A DNA stretch of 64,000 nucleotides from Nemopilema nomurai. Taxonomy: Eukaryota > Cnidaria > Scyphozoa > Rhizostomeae > Rhizostomatidae. The position numbers were made by a program, and so were the translations under genes. Numbering within the stretch: position 1 is the first letter of the stretch; the number at the start of each line of letters is the position of its first letter. The notes beneath the pieces are model-generated. The model saw only the letters and a list, made by a program, of their open reading frames with translations, was not told the DNA's origin and searched no databases. This document shows positions 23,393 to 36,201 of the stretch, piece by piece. Location: contig ML133426.1 in NCBI GenBank assembly GCA_003864495.1, forward strand, positions 186,001-250,000, given 5' to 3'.

Positions 23393-23687
23393 CTTGAAAA
23401 AGAACAAGTGACGGACAGGGAGCAACAACTTGAATTTTGTTTTGGAAAGAAATCTTGATAGTTGACCGCTTTTGGAAGGAAAAAGAAACTTTTTGAAGTG
23501 AAACTAGTGCTCTTACGTACTTTCATTAAGCCGCTCGGTGAATAACGGGTGCCAACATATCATATAAGGAAGAAAAATTAACAAGCTTGCCAAATTTGTC
23601 TGCATTTGCAGTTGTTTGCTATCACGATGGTCCTTGCTATAATTCAAGGTCGTAGGACTCTTGAACCTTTCATATTCAGAACAATTA
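23393..23687. other. CAMKMT upstream flank
   Basis: No gene seen. The CAMKMT promoter should lie here; no obvious TATA box on the minus strand. Confidence 0.35.
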
Positions 23688-24085
23688 CCGTAAATCCTCG
23701 AATTGGCCCCCCCCCCTCGAAAAAGCCCCCCCCTCGAATAAGCCCCCACCCTAGAACTAAAAATTTTCAATAAGCCCCCCCCCTCGAATAAGCCCCCCCT
23801 CTGTTTGTTGATTTTTGACTCCTGGGGTTGCCTTAGGCATTTTAGTGAATTAACACAAATAGTGAATTATATTTTTGTTAATAATTTGATCAAATGTTAT
23901 TTTATGCTTAGGTTATTTTTTATATCATGAGAATAAAGAAATTTCAAAAATTATCCTTTTTATGTGGCATGTTTCAAGAAATTTTATAAGCCCCCCTCCT
24001 CGAATAAGCCCCCCCTCGAATAAGCCCCCATCCAAAAATATCAAAAATAAATAAGCCCCCAGGGGGCAAATTCGAGGATTTACGG
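23688..24085. mobile_element. Non-autonomous TIR element with C-rich CTCGAATAAG repeats
   Basis: The outer ends are 26-bp inverted repeats at 23686-23711 and 24062-24087 differing at one base (left TACCGTAAATCCTCGAATTG then GCCCCC). The outermost TA on each side can be read as a TA target-site duplication, so the element itself would be 23688-24085. The interior holds multiple direct copies of CTCGAATAAGCCCCC on the plus strand near both ends and an AT-rich middle. No transposase frame is present, so this is a MITE-like element of about 400 bp. The superfamily is not determined; a TA duplication fits Tc1/mariner and several others. Confidence 0.7.
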
Positions 24086-24936
24086 TACATATGTTAAGAA
24101 TTACTTCAGCTGGAAAGCTAGAATGAAAGAAAGGGCTTTTCGAAACTCCAATGCAAGAATCGAGAAGGGGAAGTATGACTTTACGCAAGAGTCTAGCCCA
24201 TATTTGTACCTTGCAAGTGTATTGTGACCTATTTCCTGATACAGCCTACTTTACCACCCTTTCCATCTGTCCAGAAAAGGGCAATTTGGATGAGTACGTT
24301 CGCGATCGGCAGATTTTTTCTAGATGTACTCCTATCTTTACGAGAGGCAAAAATAGCAAGGCATGGTGACATGACATTTCTAAAAAACTTTAACAGCCAA
24401 GGTTTTCAAAATTTAATTCACAACTGAGTGCTTTTAAACCCTCGACTTTAGCTACACACCTCCTTTTTTGGTATCTTTTATCACCTGAAAGCAAACCTTG
24501 AGAGCAAAAAAGTCGAGTAACAATATTTACAACTTTTTTCTGTTGAGTAACAATATTTACAACTGATCACCAAAGAAGATTTATCTAAAGTGTGTACGTT
24601 TTCAAAGAAACTTAAACTTCTATAGGCAACAGGTAGGCTCTTGGAACTTCTTAGCAGCCTGTTAGGACGGTGCCCATTTGCGAAAAAAATATTAGAAATT
24701 TTAGCTCTCGATGAGGGTAGAATGTACGACAACTGAATAATCCAAGTCAATTCAAATAATATAGATTTTAAACTGAAGTTAGACTGCATTCTCCATAGGT
24801 TTGTTGATATTCCCGTGCTACACGTTTCAATTATATAATATCTTGATGATTATGAAATAGCTTTATAAATTGAAAAATAACCTAAAAAATTTGTATTACT
24901 TTGACCTCAACTAATTTTACATGAATATAGAAACAT
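24086..24936. other. Intergenic region between TIR element and GPCR 3' end
   Basis: No gene seen. A short direct duplication of GAGTAACAATATTTACAAC occurs around 24515 and 24545. Confidence 0.4.
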
Positions 24937-24942
24937 TTTATT
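24937..24942 (-). terminator. Polyadenylation signal of the adhesion GPCR gene
   Basis: TTTATT on plus is AATAAA on minus, 14 bp past the stop codon at 24957, predicting a very short 3'UTR. Confidence 0.65.
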
Positions 24943-24956
24943 GATTACAAGACGTT

Positions 24957-27900
24957 CTAGTTCTTATAGCTCCAATTGCTACGAAAATACAAATGTTTTT
25001 CTGGAGACGTAGGTTCTTTCTGTGAGGATGCTCTCTCTTTGCTAGCAAGTGGCGCATCTGTAGGCTTTCCAACTTCTTCTCTCTTTCCCTCTGATTGAGA
25101 AGTAACTTCGAGGTCTCTATCAAAACTAGAGCTCGAGGCGGTGTCGTCATATTGAGCAGCATCGTCAGGTTCACTGATAACTTCGAAGAACTCACTAGCA
25201 AATGAAATCTCTTGTTGCAGATCATCGGCAACATAAACCTCTTGTGCATCAACCTCGGTGACCTCGCTTTGGTGAGTTGCTACATCGATGTCCATTTCAG
25301 TTGCTGCTTCCATATTACAAATGACGTCATCATCCAAACCGCCCACTTCTTCTTCATTGTCTACCCGAGTTTCGGATATTTCATCTTCAATATCAGGCTC
25401 GACTAAGCTACTTCTAATGGGGATATCTTCTTCTTCAGACTCAATTTTCTCAGAGTCGGCATTCTTCGTCAAGCGAGGCTTCTCAACAGTCACGTGATAC
25501 ACCATGGAAGAATGAGTTCCTCCCCTGTGTATTTTTATGTCTGTGGCGCTTAATATGGATTCACTACCATCCAAAACATCTTCAGACGGTGCATCGTGCA
25601 TAACGTTACTAAATACAACATCTTTGTCTCTGCTTAAATCTGTCAACTGCGTGGAGCCTTTGGTCGTCTGCTCAGCGCTAGAATCTGTCACTTTATCCTT
25701 TTTAGGTTTCCTCCCAGACTTTCTTTTTCCCTGTCCCCCTGACTGGACTATTCCAGTTGAGGTGATGTACGTTCGCCCTTTGCACCCAAACACACGTTTC
25801 CATTCGTCGCGGGCATCTTTGTTCAACAAGCAGTAGAACACGAAAATGAAAGCTCCTTGCAGCGAATTGAAAACAGTAAACAAAAGCTGAAATGTGAACG
25901 TCAACTCCCCAAGGGCAAAAACTCCTAGCACCCAAGTAGTTCCCATGAGGATGGTGCAAGCAAAAGCGATTCGTAGCTGTTTTGCGATAGAAAATTGTTG
26001 TTTTGACGAAACAGCAGACTTCTTGAAAATCTTCTTGAAGCTTAGGCACATGACAACAAAGTTGCCAGTGATGATAAGCAAAATCGGTGCAAGATAGGCC
26101 ACGTAGAACGGAGTGTTTCGTACCATACATCTGAAAATTAACCACAAACAGTTTATTAAAAATTGCTCGAAGTGAATTTGCACAAATATCAGAATGAGGG
26201 AATACTTTAGCAAGTAGTTAGATTGCTTTCTCAGCATTAAAATAATTGTTGATAGGCCACATTGTCATTGCGCTCCAACTGGGGCTACACCGTGTTTCCT
26301 TGTGAGGCAGACTTGGGATTCCGAGTTATATCATGAAGGCAGGCCGGGGGGGGGGGGACATTCGTCTAGCCATGGGGGGGGGATTCCAATTGCAGATCTG
26401 AAAGCACTTACGTCCACTCAGATCCAACCTTTGAGGTGTAATCCTCTAGACTCGTTGCTCCTGCAGTGACACGACCACTACCAAAGGAACACCTAAACAT
26501 GCAAAAAAATCCACCAGTGAACATGGACAAAAAAGGAAAACTTGCCCAGTAATCGCTATAGGCGCATGTGCATAGAAAAGAAATTTATTCAAAATGCATA
26601 TTATTCATTACATTTATACAAAACAGTATGCAAAACTCCGCTACTTCTTTCTATTGTGAAGTTCTGTACCACGATGCATTTGATCACCCATTCCAATAAC
26701 AAGTCTACTCTTCCTTAGCAAGCTTTAGTAAATGGCAAAGTTTTAATATAATATCTTTATATAACATATAATATAATATGATGAAATATTTTTAGTGTTG
26801 TCATTATTAGAAAACCATGTCCCACAGCATTACTGTAGGTAGAATGCTTTAGAAATTGGGCCTTCCCCTTAAATAGACAAAAACAACTACCAAAAGCATC
26901 TGGTACGTAGAACTTGAATTTAACGCAAGCGATAAGGGACCCACCCCAGCAAATGAGCATCATTCGCCTAATTAAGTGATGCCTCTTTATGTTGAACACT
27001 TGTATGAAGTGCTGGTATAGGTTGTACGCCTCCGCAGCCATCCAGAAGAAGGACGACAGCACTGTGTAGTGGACCAGGACGGCACTTGCTTGGCACATTT
27101 CCTTGTTTGTGGCCCTCATTCCCATCAGCAGAAACACCAGGGACCAGAATATGGAAATAGCCAGACAGATGTGGATTCGAGAGGGCACGATCTTCAACAA
27201 TTGTTTCCTGAAAAAACGCATTCATTTGTAGAGAGGAAATTGCACCTCTTTGAACATTGCACCTCTTGGAAATTGCACACTAGTGATGAACTACGCTCAA
27301 TCTAGTCCAAAAGTTTCATGAAAATGAAACCGAAAATGAAAATCGAAAATTGTAACAATGCACCATAAGGCCTTAAGCCTCGTTTTGAAATCTGAGTATA
27401 TTTTAATGTCAGGTAAGGCCAGACAAACCTGAAGACAAGGTAGGTCAAAATCATGATGAAGAGTAACACTAGAGAGATTCCACAGCCGATGTACGTCATG
27501 TAACTCAAGGCCAGCTGCTCTTCCTCTGTTATTTTGCCACCGGCGACGTTCAAGAGAACCGCAAAGTTCGTCAGATGATTGCACCGACATCCACGGAGGC
27601 CGCCCACATCTCCTACATATCTGCAACCGTCGCTCGCCCATTCTACAAGAGAAAACAAGGCAATCGTAGCAACACACTGGACATTGCTGATCTATAGCTA
27701 TAAAGTTAATGCGAGGTCCATTTCTCGCTTTGGAAGCAAAGTCAGTCATACTGCAAGGCAGATTGTCCCATTGTGCCATTGTGATATATAACAGTCCTAG
27801 CCAATGGGTCGTCCCGTTTTTGTTTATTCATCGTTCACGCTTACTGCATTAATCTACCGCGTCAAAAGTGAACCACTATGTGATATCTTAAGAACCGAGG

Positions 27901-30900
27901 GCCTAGCTCGTAAGCAATTAACTGGTTGTAATCACAATTGTGGACGTAAGAAGCTCAATAGGTTAATTTTGTGTAATACTCGTGCAAATATTAATGCGAC
28001 TGCAGATGGTAATTAACACTTATCCAGCTAAGGTACTTATCCAGCATTCTAAATAGGATTTGTCAAGCTTATTACGTACAACATATATAGTTTTCATACA
28101 AGGTACCTGAGCGAGTGAAATTCCAATAAACACAGCCGACGGATCCAGTTAGGGATTGATTAAGTGGCTGGAAGAAGCCTTGAAGCTCCTCGCTTTCGTT
28201 CAGATTCTGCAAAGTTTTCCCTTTGATTGACGTGGACATCACCTTGCTGTCAATCACGTTCGTGGCTGACTGATTGACAGACGTGGCAAACAGTTTGAAA
28301 TTGTCGTATAGAAACGAGGATACACGGGCTTGGCTACCACCGCTCATGTGCAGAAGCGAGGCTGGCAGGAAAAAGCTGGCCAGCGAGTTAGTTTGATGCT
28401 GAGGCTTTGAAGACTGCTGTAGCGTAATATTGTTGAATCCTCCAGCTGACCTGAGTCCTTGGATCAAGAAGCCATCAATCGATGCTGAGTCCACAAGTGC
28501 TACACCTAGCGCAATGTTCTTCTTTGACGTCGTAAACGATTTGGTCTTGTTAGTTAAGGGAGTTTCCTCTGCGAGCTTTTGAACAGCGTTAAGGAGCCTG
28601 TGAATGGCAAAGTACGACATGTCATTGGTTCGAAGAAGTATCAGTAGAAGTGCAAATAAAACAATTAATATTTTTCTAAAGCTATAGACATACCATGTCA
28701 ACTATCTAGGGTTTAAGTTTGGGATACTAGAGCACTTTCAAAAATTGTCAAAATATACAATCAATGCGTTAGTTTTTTCAATGCCAAGCGATCTTTATGA
28801 AGAAAATGTTACACTCGAATCAAATGTACTTTCCTAGTCAAATATTCTGTCGTTTTTGCACTTCTTCTTAGAATATTTAATACGACATACTCAAATTGAT
28901 TGCATGCAGATTCCTAGGATCAATCTGAAAAAAATAACGTTGTTGCTTATGTTTTAAAGACGTTTAGTTTAAGCACTAAATAGTAAGCAAGGAAGACTTA
29001 TAAAGTTACATTTTTTGTTTGTTTAATTTTGTTTGTTTGTGATTCTAAATGCTCCTTGATGACGCTTACCGTTTGGACGTTCCATATTTCTGTTGTGCAT
29101 TCACGACGATGTCTCCTTCTGCGTCCATCAAATTGTTGGTGATATTTATGATGCCATCGATCACCTGTAGAATCATTGCAATCACGATCATAAATCAAAA
29201 TCAACTTGATCACTAAGATTTCTCTTTCATTGATATCATTCTTACAATACTCTCCATGCTCTTTCGTGCAATCGTTTCCAGCACAAGAAGTAAACAAATG
29301 GTGATATGGGAATCATAGAGGATAGACTATTTGATGATAATCGCTATGATCAATCAATCAAAATCATTTCACAATCATAAAAAATACAACGAGGCTACTG
29401 TGAGTGATTCGAACTGTTTAGTCTTTGATTCACTACTATTTAAACATGTCAACCTCTCATACCATGTAATGATGAATTCACATAAACTAACCAATGCATA
29501 ACTTTTGTTGAAGAAAATATCTAATAAACTTCTAACAAATAAATATTTCAAAGAAAGAAAATGTAAGGAGCGAGCATCGAACAGTGATCGTGTTTGTCCA
29601 TTGCTCCGCCGTGATTGCTATTTCCTGGCCACACCTTCATGCCATGCCTCTATTTTAAATAATTTGCAAGTTTAACTACATAGTCTTACTTGATCTAGAC
29701 TTTTTGATCCAGAATCGATTATTTTGTCAATAGTTTCAACAGAAAACTTGACATCTAAATTGTTGGTTAGAAGTCCAGGACTTTTTGTGAGATTGTTTAG
29801 CTTTTCTGTGGCCTCGACAACATTTGTCACAGTGATGGCAACCTAGGAAGGAGATTTGGTACGTCATTTGGTATTACAGTCGCGAACAAAAATGTGGCAA
29901 ATAAACTTACTTTACATCATATATGAGAAGTCTGGCTCACATAGCATCAAGGTGACAAGGCAGTTAATTTCCACAAACCTGCCAGCCAAATGTATACTTA
30001 AATACGAATGTAAGTAAAAACTTGTAAATTTTGGCATGCAAAGGTATTTCATGACAAAGCCTGTGTTAAACTTCTAACAAAGAATTCTGACAGGTATCAC
30101 TTCTATACGCATCTAGAGGGAAAATGTACCAGATGTAAACAGGAAGTATTTATCGCGTCCAGTATGGTAACATTGTGTGAATTCGAATTTTCAATGATCC
30201 AAACTCAAACATTGACACCTAACAGACCTCAATTTCAGCCTCATGACTCCATGTAAGCATGTGTACAAGGAGTGTATATAAGGTTGTAAACCATTAACAA
30301 TTCCTTATTGCATGACTCCATACCTTGAAAACTCAGTGAAAATTAGTAATATCTGTCATACGGTCTATTCCAATCATAAGTCATGCTGTGATGACAAGTA
30401 CCTGTGATAGTTCAGATAACTGTTGTGTTGTCTTCGTCTTGTAAGGGCACTGGTTGTCGTTCGGCGTTTGCCACTGCGGTGGCTGCGCTAGCCCAAATCC
30501 CTTGCAAGCTCGAGTCGCGTTGTTGACGATGTCGTTGCGGTTGTAAGGGCAGGTCGCGCTGGCAATTTGTCCGTAAGAAGTGTCAGGCCAGTTGATGACA
30601 CCTTTTGTCTGTGCATCGCCAGTAGATTCGGCAAAGCAACACTCTGCAATCCATAGTTATAATAAATGTACACCATGTTTACTGTTACATAGCATACTGC
30701 AGTTTGCAGTGGCGTTAGGAGATGCTTTTAGGCCTATTGCTGATAAACTTTGAAATTCATAAAGAACGCTGATAAATGTTAAGCGCAACAAACATTAGCA
30801 GAACTAAAGTCATTATGCATCTTGCGTTGAAGCTTGGGTTTTAGGAAATAAGAGCTGGATATTACACCTAGGAAGGGTTCTGTTTTGAAAGATAACTGAC

Positions 30901-33421
30901 AGTAGCATGATTCAGGATACCGTTATTATCTATTGCTTACTAAGACATTTGCGGCGTAGACATTTGGCCTTGAAAATTCCTCTGATTATTCTCTGTTATT
31001 GAGAAGCTATACTACAAAAGAGGATGGAAACACAGACTTTTCACTTGAAAGCAAGTCTCATATGGAAGCATGATAAATCAGGATTATACTTATTAAAGGC
31101 TTATGCTACACAAAGGTCTTCTCTTGACGTAGTTCCGTAAGCTGAAAGGATTGCACGAGAATCTCACCGTAGCTGGTGGCCGAAGCAGAAGAAACAACAA
31201 GCGTGGCAGTGGATAGGTCCGCAGGCAGCAACTGAACTGCTTTGCCGCAAACATTTGTCCTTTTCACGGCGTCAATGTTTGGATGGTAGACCAAAACATC
31301 CACCAGCACACTCCCCGGCCTGTCATCAAAGGTTACTGGGTTGAAGGATTAAAAATGGAGGCTAACAAGAAAAATGTTTAAAAGAGACGCTTCCGCAAAA
31401 AAAAAGTTTGGAACTCCAATAGGCCTCTTCTAAATAAATACTAGAACAACTGTCTGTAAGTTGTAATTGCATTGCGTGCTAGCATTCAAAGTAGCAAGGA
31501 TTTCCTTTGGGGAGTAAAAGAAGCCCTGGTTAACTTACTTCGAATTCTTGGAATGAGCCTGATGCAATTCGATGAGGGCTTAATACACTACGGCAATCAT
31601 GGTCAAAGCATGCTAAATAAAAATAACGAGTGACTATTTACCTAATATTCTGAAGTGATATAGTCAGTTCATCAGTTACTCCTTTCTTAGCAAAGGCAGC
31701 TTTCACCTGAAACAGAATTCATAATTTGGATTCAAGGAAGCACTGCGTTTTGCTCAAGAATTCTGTATGTCGCGAGGCAATCTGCCTCCAATCTGTTTTA
31801 ATCAACGACTTTGAAAACAAAAGCCCTGCATAGCTCGTAGTCTTTTGTCGAAGCTGAACTGCTGGACAAAGCTTCCTTTCTGGAGAAAATTATTGCATGC
31901 ATTTTGGCAGGTCTTTATAAATACGAAAAGGCTACGAAAGAAAACAATACAGGAACACAATTTTCTACATTACATTGCAATCTAAGTTTCTGTGTCAGCC
32001 AATGAAGAATTGTAATGCAAAGCCTTACCGAAAGGGTGACGTTCTTTTCAAACCAAGCATACTCTTCGGTCGTTTGATCGAGCAACGCAGATGAAAATGG
32101 CTGCTGAACTCTCAAGGCGAGCTTTGTAGAAGAGACATCTATAAGGACGGAAAGCTGAGTGAAAGAGACGTGTGGAGGATGCAAAAAGGAGATCTTTTGC
32201 AAATTCATCAAGCGCTAGGGACTAAACCTTCACACGAATTAACAGACAATGGCTAAGGTTTACGGGAAGAACTCGACTTGCAGACATTTAATTCTACCTC
32301 CATGCTGTAATAACTGATTGTAAGAGCCCTAGAATGCTCCTACAGAAACATCAAAACATCCATAAGAGTTCCTCCTTCGTTCATTTTCCTTTAGTGCCAT
32401 GTCTCCTGAAGTAAAGGTGTTGCTTATGTTATGCAATCAAAACTCGATTGCCAGTTGAAATTAGTGTTAAGAAGTTGTTGAAACAGAACTCTTTTCAACC
32501 GAGCATAAGAAGAGCCGTATTCTATGTTAAGAAAAGCTAGCTTCGCCATATAAACCTCTGCAGAGGCTTAGATACCTGAAAGCTTGAGTGACGCTTTGCT
32601 GGAATCTACAGTGCGATTAAAAGAGTCGATGACCAAACACCAGTAGAGCCCTTGCTCCTCCGCATGGGAGGCCTGGAAACTAAGCTTCTGTAGCACCAAT
32701 GTGCTGCCACTGAAGAGACCACTGCCACTGGACATCGTTGTTGTTGCTGTTGCATTTGAAAGCTTCGAGACATCAACAATACTGTCGTCTTTTCTCCATT
32801 GAAAAGACACCGCGGTATAGTTGTTGTAAGAGCATGACAGGTACACTTGGGAGTTATTCGAAACTTCAATCGATTTTGGATCCAGACTGAAACGTGCTGG
32901 GCCTGAAAAACGGGCTTTCTCTCACTAACTGCTTTTTAAAAGGAACGCGGCTACAAGAGGTGGTAAATGTGAAATTCCCAAATCAATAGGAAATCGACAA
33001 GCTTCTTTAGTGTCGGCTTTAATAATAAATATAGGTGCCTGTCATGTGCGAAATATGTGACAGCATACACTAATAGCGTTAAAAAACGTTTTAGAAATCG
33101 GACAAGCAAGTGCTTTTAACCAAGAACTATTATGCCTTTTGAAGCAATGCTAACCTGACCCAACCCTACAAGGAAAAACTTAAACTGGCAGAGGTGGGTA
33201 TGGCCAATTCGAATTCTTGAAACGGGATAGCAAATGGTCCTAGCTTGCTGAAGAGATTTGTCAATACAAACAATTCTTGGGGAAGTTCATAAACCTACTT
33301 GAGCAAACGATGCCGTTGCCACTGAAGCCAGGATTGCACGTGCAGCTGAAAGATCCAATGCTGTTCCGGCAAGCCGCATTACGATCACATTGGTGTGTGC
33401 CCCGTGCGCATTCGTCGATGT
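24957..33421 (-). CDS. Adhesion GPCR (EGF-Ig-SEA-HormR-GAIN-7TM), 5'-incomplete model with a frameshift
   Basis: Plasma-membrane adhesion-class receptor. Thirteen exons with consistent phases: 33421-33299 (calcium-binding EGF, DIDECARGTHQC), 32902-32576 (Ig), 32138-32029, 31706-31642 and 31319-31168 (SEA-like; ends IRPGSVLVDVLVYHP), 30643-30402 (HormR, CCFAES...CPYNRND...CPYK), 29842-29690, 29164-29070 and 28597-28107 (GAIN), 27642-27429 (GPS GCRCNHLTNFAVL, expected cleavage between L and T, then TM1), 27207-26945 (TM2-TM3), 26492-26412 (TM4-EL2), 26130-24957 (TM5-TM7 and a cytoplasmic tail of about 300 residues, acidic and Ser-rich). About 1,163 codons. SEA plus Ig resembles the ADGRF group. 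The exon list is one base short of a whole frame: TM4 begins WGVPLVVVVSL and must shift by one base to reach SLEDYTSKVGSEW and CMVRNTPF. The exon upstream of the EGF must end in phase 1; signal peptide not found. Confidence 0.88.
26346..26382. repeat. Paired G homopolymers in a GPCR intron
   Basis: Runs of 12 G (26346-26357) and 9 G (26374-26382) within 40 bp in the intron between the TM4 and TM5-7 exons. They may form a G-quadruplex on the plus strand and are likely to reduce sequence accuracy nearby. Confidence 0.8.
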
Positions 33422-33719
33422 CTAATGCAAAATGACTTTAAATCAGCCTTAGCGATTAAGACATTTTGAGTATACCCTCTTGATTACGATACAACTATAA
33501 TACAAACGCCAAAAAAATTATAAAATCATATAACAATAAAGGCAAAGTTTCCAGATCAGTTGATTTTGAGATAGCAAGACACACCCCAGTTACAACATTG
33601 GTAACGTACATGTTGCGAAACCCTCTGCCAGGTATGTCTGGAAACTTTGCCAATGCTCTCTTTGTCGTGTGGGCCAATTTTATTTAAGCTACCAATACAT
33701 AGACACGATGTATACCCAC

Positions 33720-35850
33720 CTTTAACTCGTACCTACCCTAGGTACATAAACGTTTCATCCAAGCTCACCTTAAATGCATACCTACCTTGATTCCATATCC
33801 ACATTTTGATGCAAACCTGTTTTAATACATACCTTACTTTGATGTATACTTTTTTTAATGCATACCTACCCTCGAAGCATACCTGTTTTCAATGCATACC
33901 TTACTTTGATGCAAACCTATTTTCGATGCATGCCTTACTTAATGCATACCTACCTTCGATGCAAACCTATTTTCGATGCATACCTATCCTCGATGCATAC
34001 CTACCCTCGATGCATACCTATCCTCGATGCATACCTACCTTCGATCCATATCAACCATTGATGCATGTCCACATTTTGTTGCATATCTACTTTTGGTGCA
34101 CACTTACTTTCGATCCATACCTATTTCAAATGCATACCTTACTTTGATGCATACCTACCTACGATCCATATCAACCTTTGATGCATGTCCACATTTTGTT
34201 GCGTGCCTACTTTTGATGCATACCTACCTACGATCCATACCTGTTTAAAATGCATACCTTACTTTGATGCATACCTACCTACGATCCATACCTTTTTTAA
34301 TGCATACCTACCCTCGATGCATACCTCCTTTGATCCATATCAACCTTTGATGCATGTCCATTTTTGTTGCGTGCCTACTTTTGATGCATACCTACCTACG
34401 ATCCATACCTGTTTAAAATGCATACCTTACTTTGATGCATACCTACCTACGATCCATACCTGTTTTTAATGCATACCTACCCTCGATGCATACCTTCCTT
34501 TGATCCATATCAACCTTTGATGCATGTCCATATTTTGTTGCGTGCCTACTTTTGATGCATACCTACCTACGATCCATACCTGTTTAAAATGCATACCTTA
34601 CTTTGATGCATACCTACCTACGATCCATACCTGTTTTTAATGCATAACTACCCTCGATGCATACCTTCCTTGATCCATATCAACCTTTGTGCATGTCCAT
34701 ATTTTGTTGCTGCCTACTTTTGATGCATACCTACCTACGATCCATACCTGTTTAAAATGCATACCTTACTTTGATGCATACCTACCTACGATCCATACCT
34801 GTTTTTAATGCATACCTACCCTCGATGCATACCTTCCTTTGATCCATATCAACCTTTGATGCATGTCCATATTTTGTTGCATACCTACTTTTGATGCACA
34901 CCTACTTTCGATCCGTACCTATTTAAAATGCATACCTTACTTTGATGCATACCTACCTACGATCCATATCAACCTTTGATGCATGTCCACATTTTGTTGC
35001 ATACCTACTTCTGATGCACACCTACTTTCGATCCATACCTATTTAAAATGCATACCTTACTTTGATGCACACCTACTTTCGATCCGTACCTATTAAAAAT
35101 GCATACCTTACTTTGATGCACACCTACTTTCGATCCGTACCTATTTAAAATGCATACCTTACTTAGATGCATACCTACCTACGATCCATATCAACCTTTG
35201 ATGCATGACCACATTTTGTTGCATACCTACTTCTGATGCACACCTACTTTCGATCCGTACCTATTTAAAATGCATACCTTACTTTGATGCATACCTACCT
35301 ACGATTCATACCTGTTTTTAATGCATACCTACCCTCGATGCATATCAACCTTTGATGCATGTCCACATTTTGTTGCGTGCCTACTTTTGATGCATACCTA
35401 CCTACGATCCATACCTGTTTAAAATGCATACCTTACTTTGATGCATACCTACCTACGATCCATACCTGTTTTTAATGCATACCTACCCTCGATGCATACC
35501 TATTTTCGATGCATACCTACCTACGATCCATATCAACCATGGATGCATGTCCACATTTTGTTGCATATCTACTTTTGGTGCACACTTACTTTCGATCCAT
35601 ACCTATTTAAAATGCACACCTTACTTTGATGCATACCTACCTACGATCCATATCAACCTTTGATGCATGTCCACATTTTGTTGCGTGCCTACTTTTGATG
35701 CATACCTACCTACGATCCATACCTGTTTTTAATGCATACCTACCCTCGATGCATACCTACCTTCGATCCATATCAGCCTTTGATGCGTGTCCACATTTTT
35801 ATTCATACTTACCTTCGGTACATATCTCTCTTTGATACATTCTCCCAACC
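33720..35850. repeat. Minisatellite of 16-17 bp GATGCATACCTAC-type units
   Basis: More than 100 related units of 15-17 bp, such as GATGCATACCTACCTAC, AATGCATACCTTACTTT and GATCCATACCTGTTTAA, fill about 2.1 kb. A higher-order period of about 166-171 bp is visible from the recurrence of GATGCATGTCCA followed by ATTTTGTTGC near 34184, 34350, 34519, 34690 and 34857. The repeat is open in several frames (HTYLRSIP-like peptides) only because it lacks stop triplets. It lies just upstream of the first recognised exon of the adhesion GPCR, probably in an intron. Confidence 0.92.
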
Positions 35851-36201
35851 TCAAAACACATTAGCCGCAAATGCATACTTGTCCCTAAATTCGCTTCAAG
35901 CTTGTAGGGGTACTCACCTAAATCCAGCTTGATGCAGTGCCCTACTGACAACAAACGACTTACCTTAATCTACTGCTCCACCTACAAAGCGTTGGTTTGC
36001 TGCTTACCATAGAGTGTAGATGCTAAACAGTGCATTCATAAAAAGCAAAGAAACAAAGTTAAAGCGACTTACCTTCCTTTACCTCAGTCAGTCCAATATG
36101 ACTTCTCTCAAAAGCACCATACCTGTATCGGTTATGCTGTAAAATAAGAAAGCAAAAATTTTGGGCCTACCTTGAACCTCACTGTCCACAGTCTTACTCA
36201 C

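Noticed and set aside
31106..31167. Read-through of the GPCR SEA exon (GEILVQSFQLTELR...)
   Set aside because: Donor TACG|GTGAGA joins in phase to the HormR exon (ECCFAES), which is the better model.
33806..35932. Chain of plus-strand ORFs encoding HTYLRSIP/DAYLPSMH-like repetitive peptides
   Set aside because: They are translations of the 16-17 bp minisatellite, open in several frames at once because the unit lacks stop triplets; the period is not a multiple of three.
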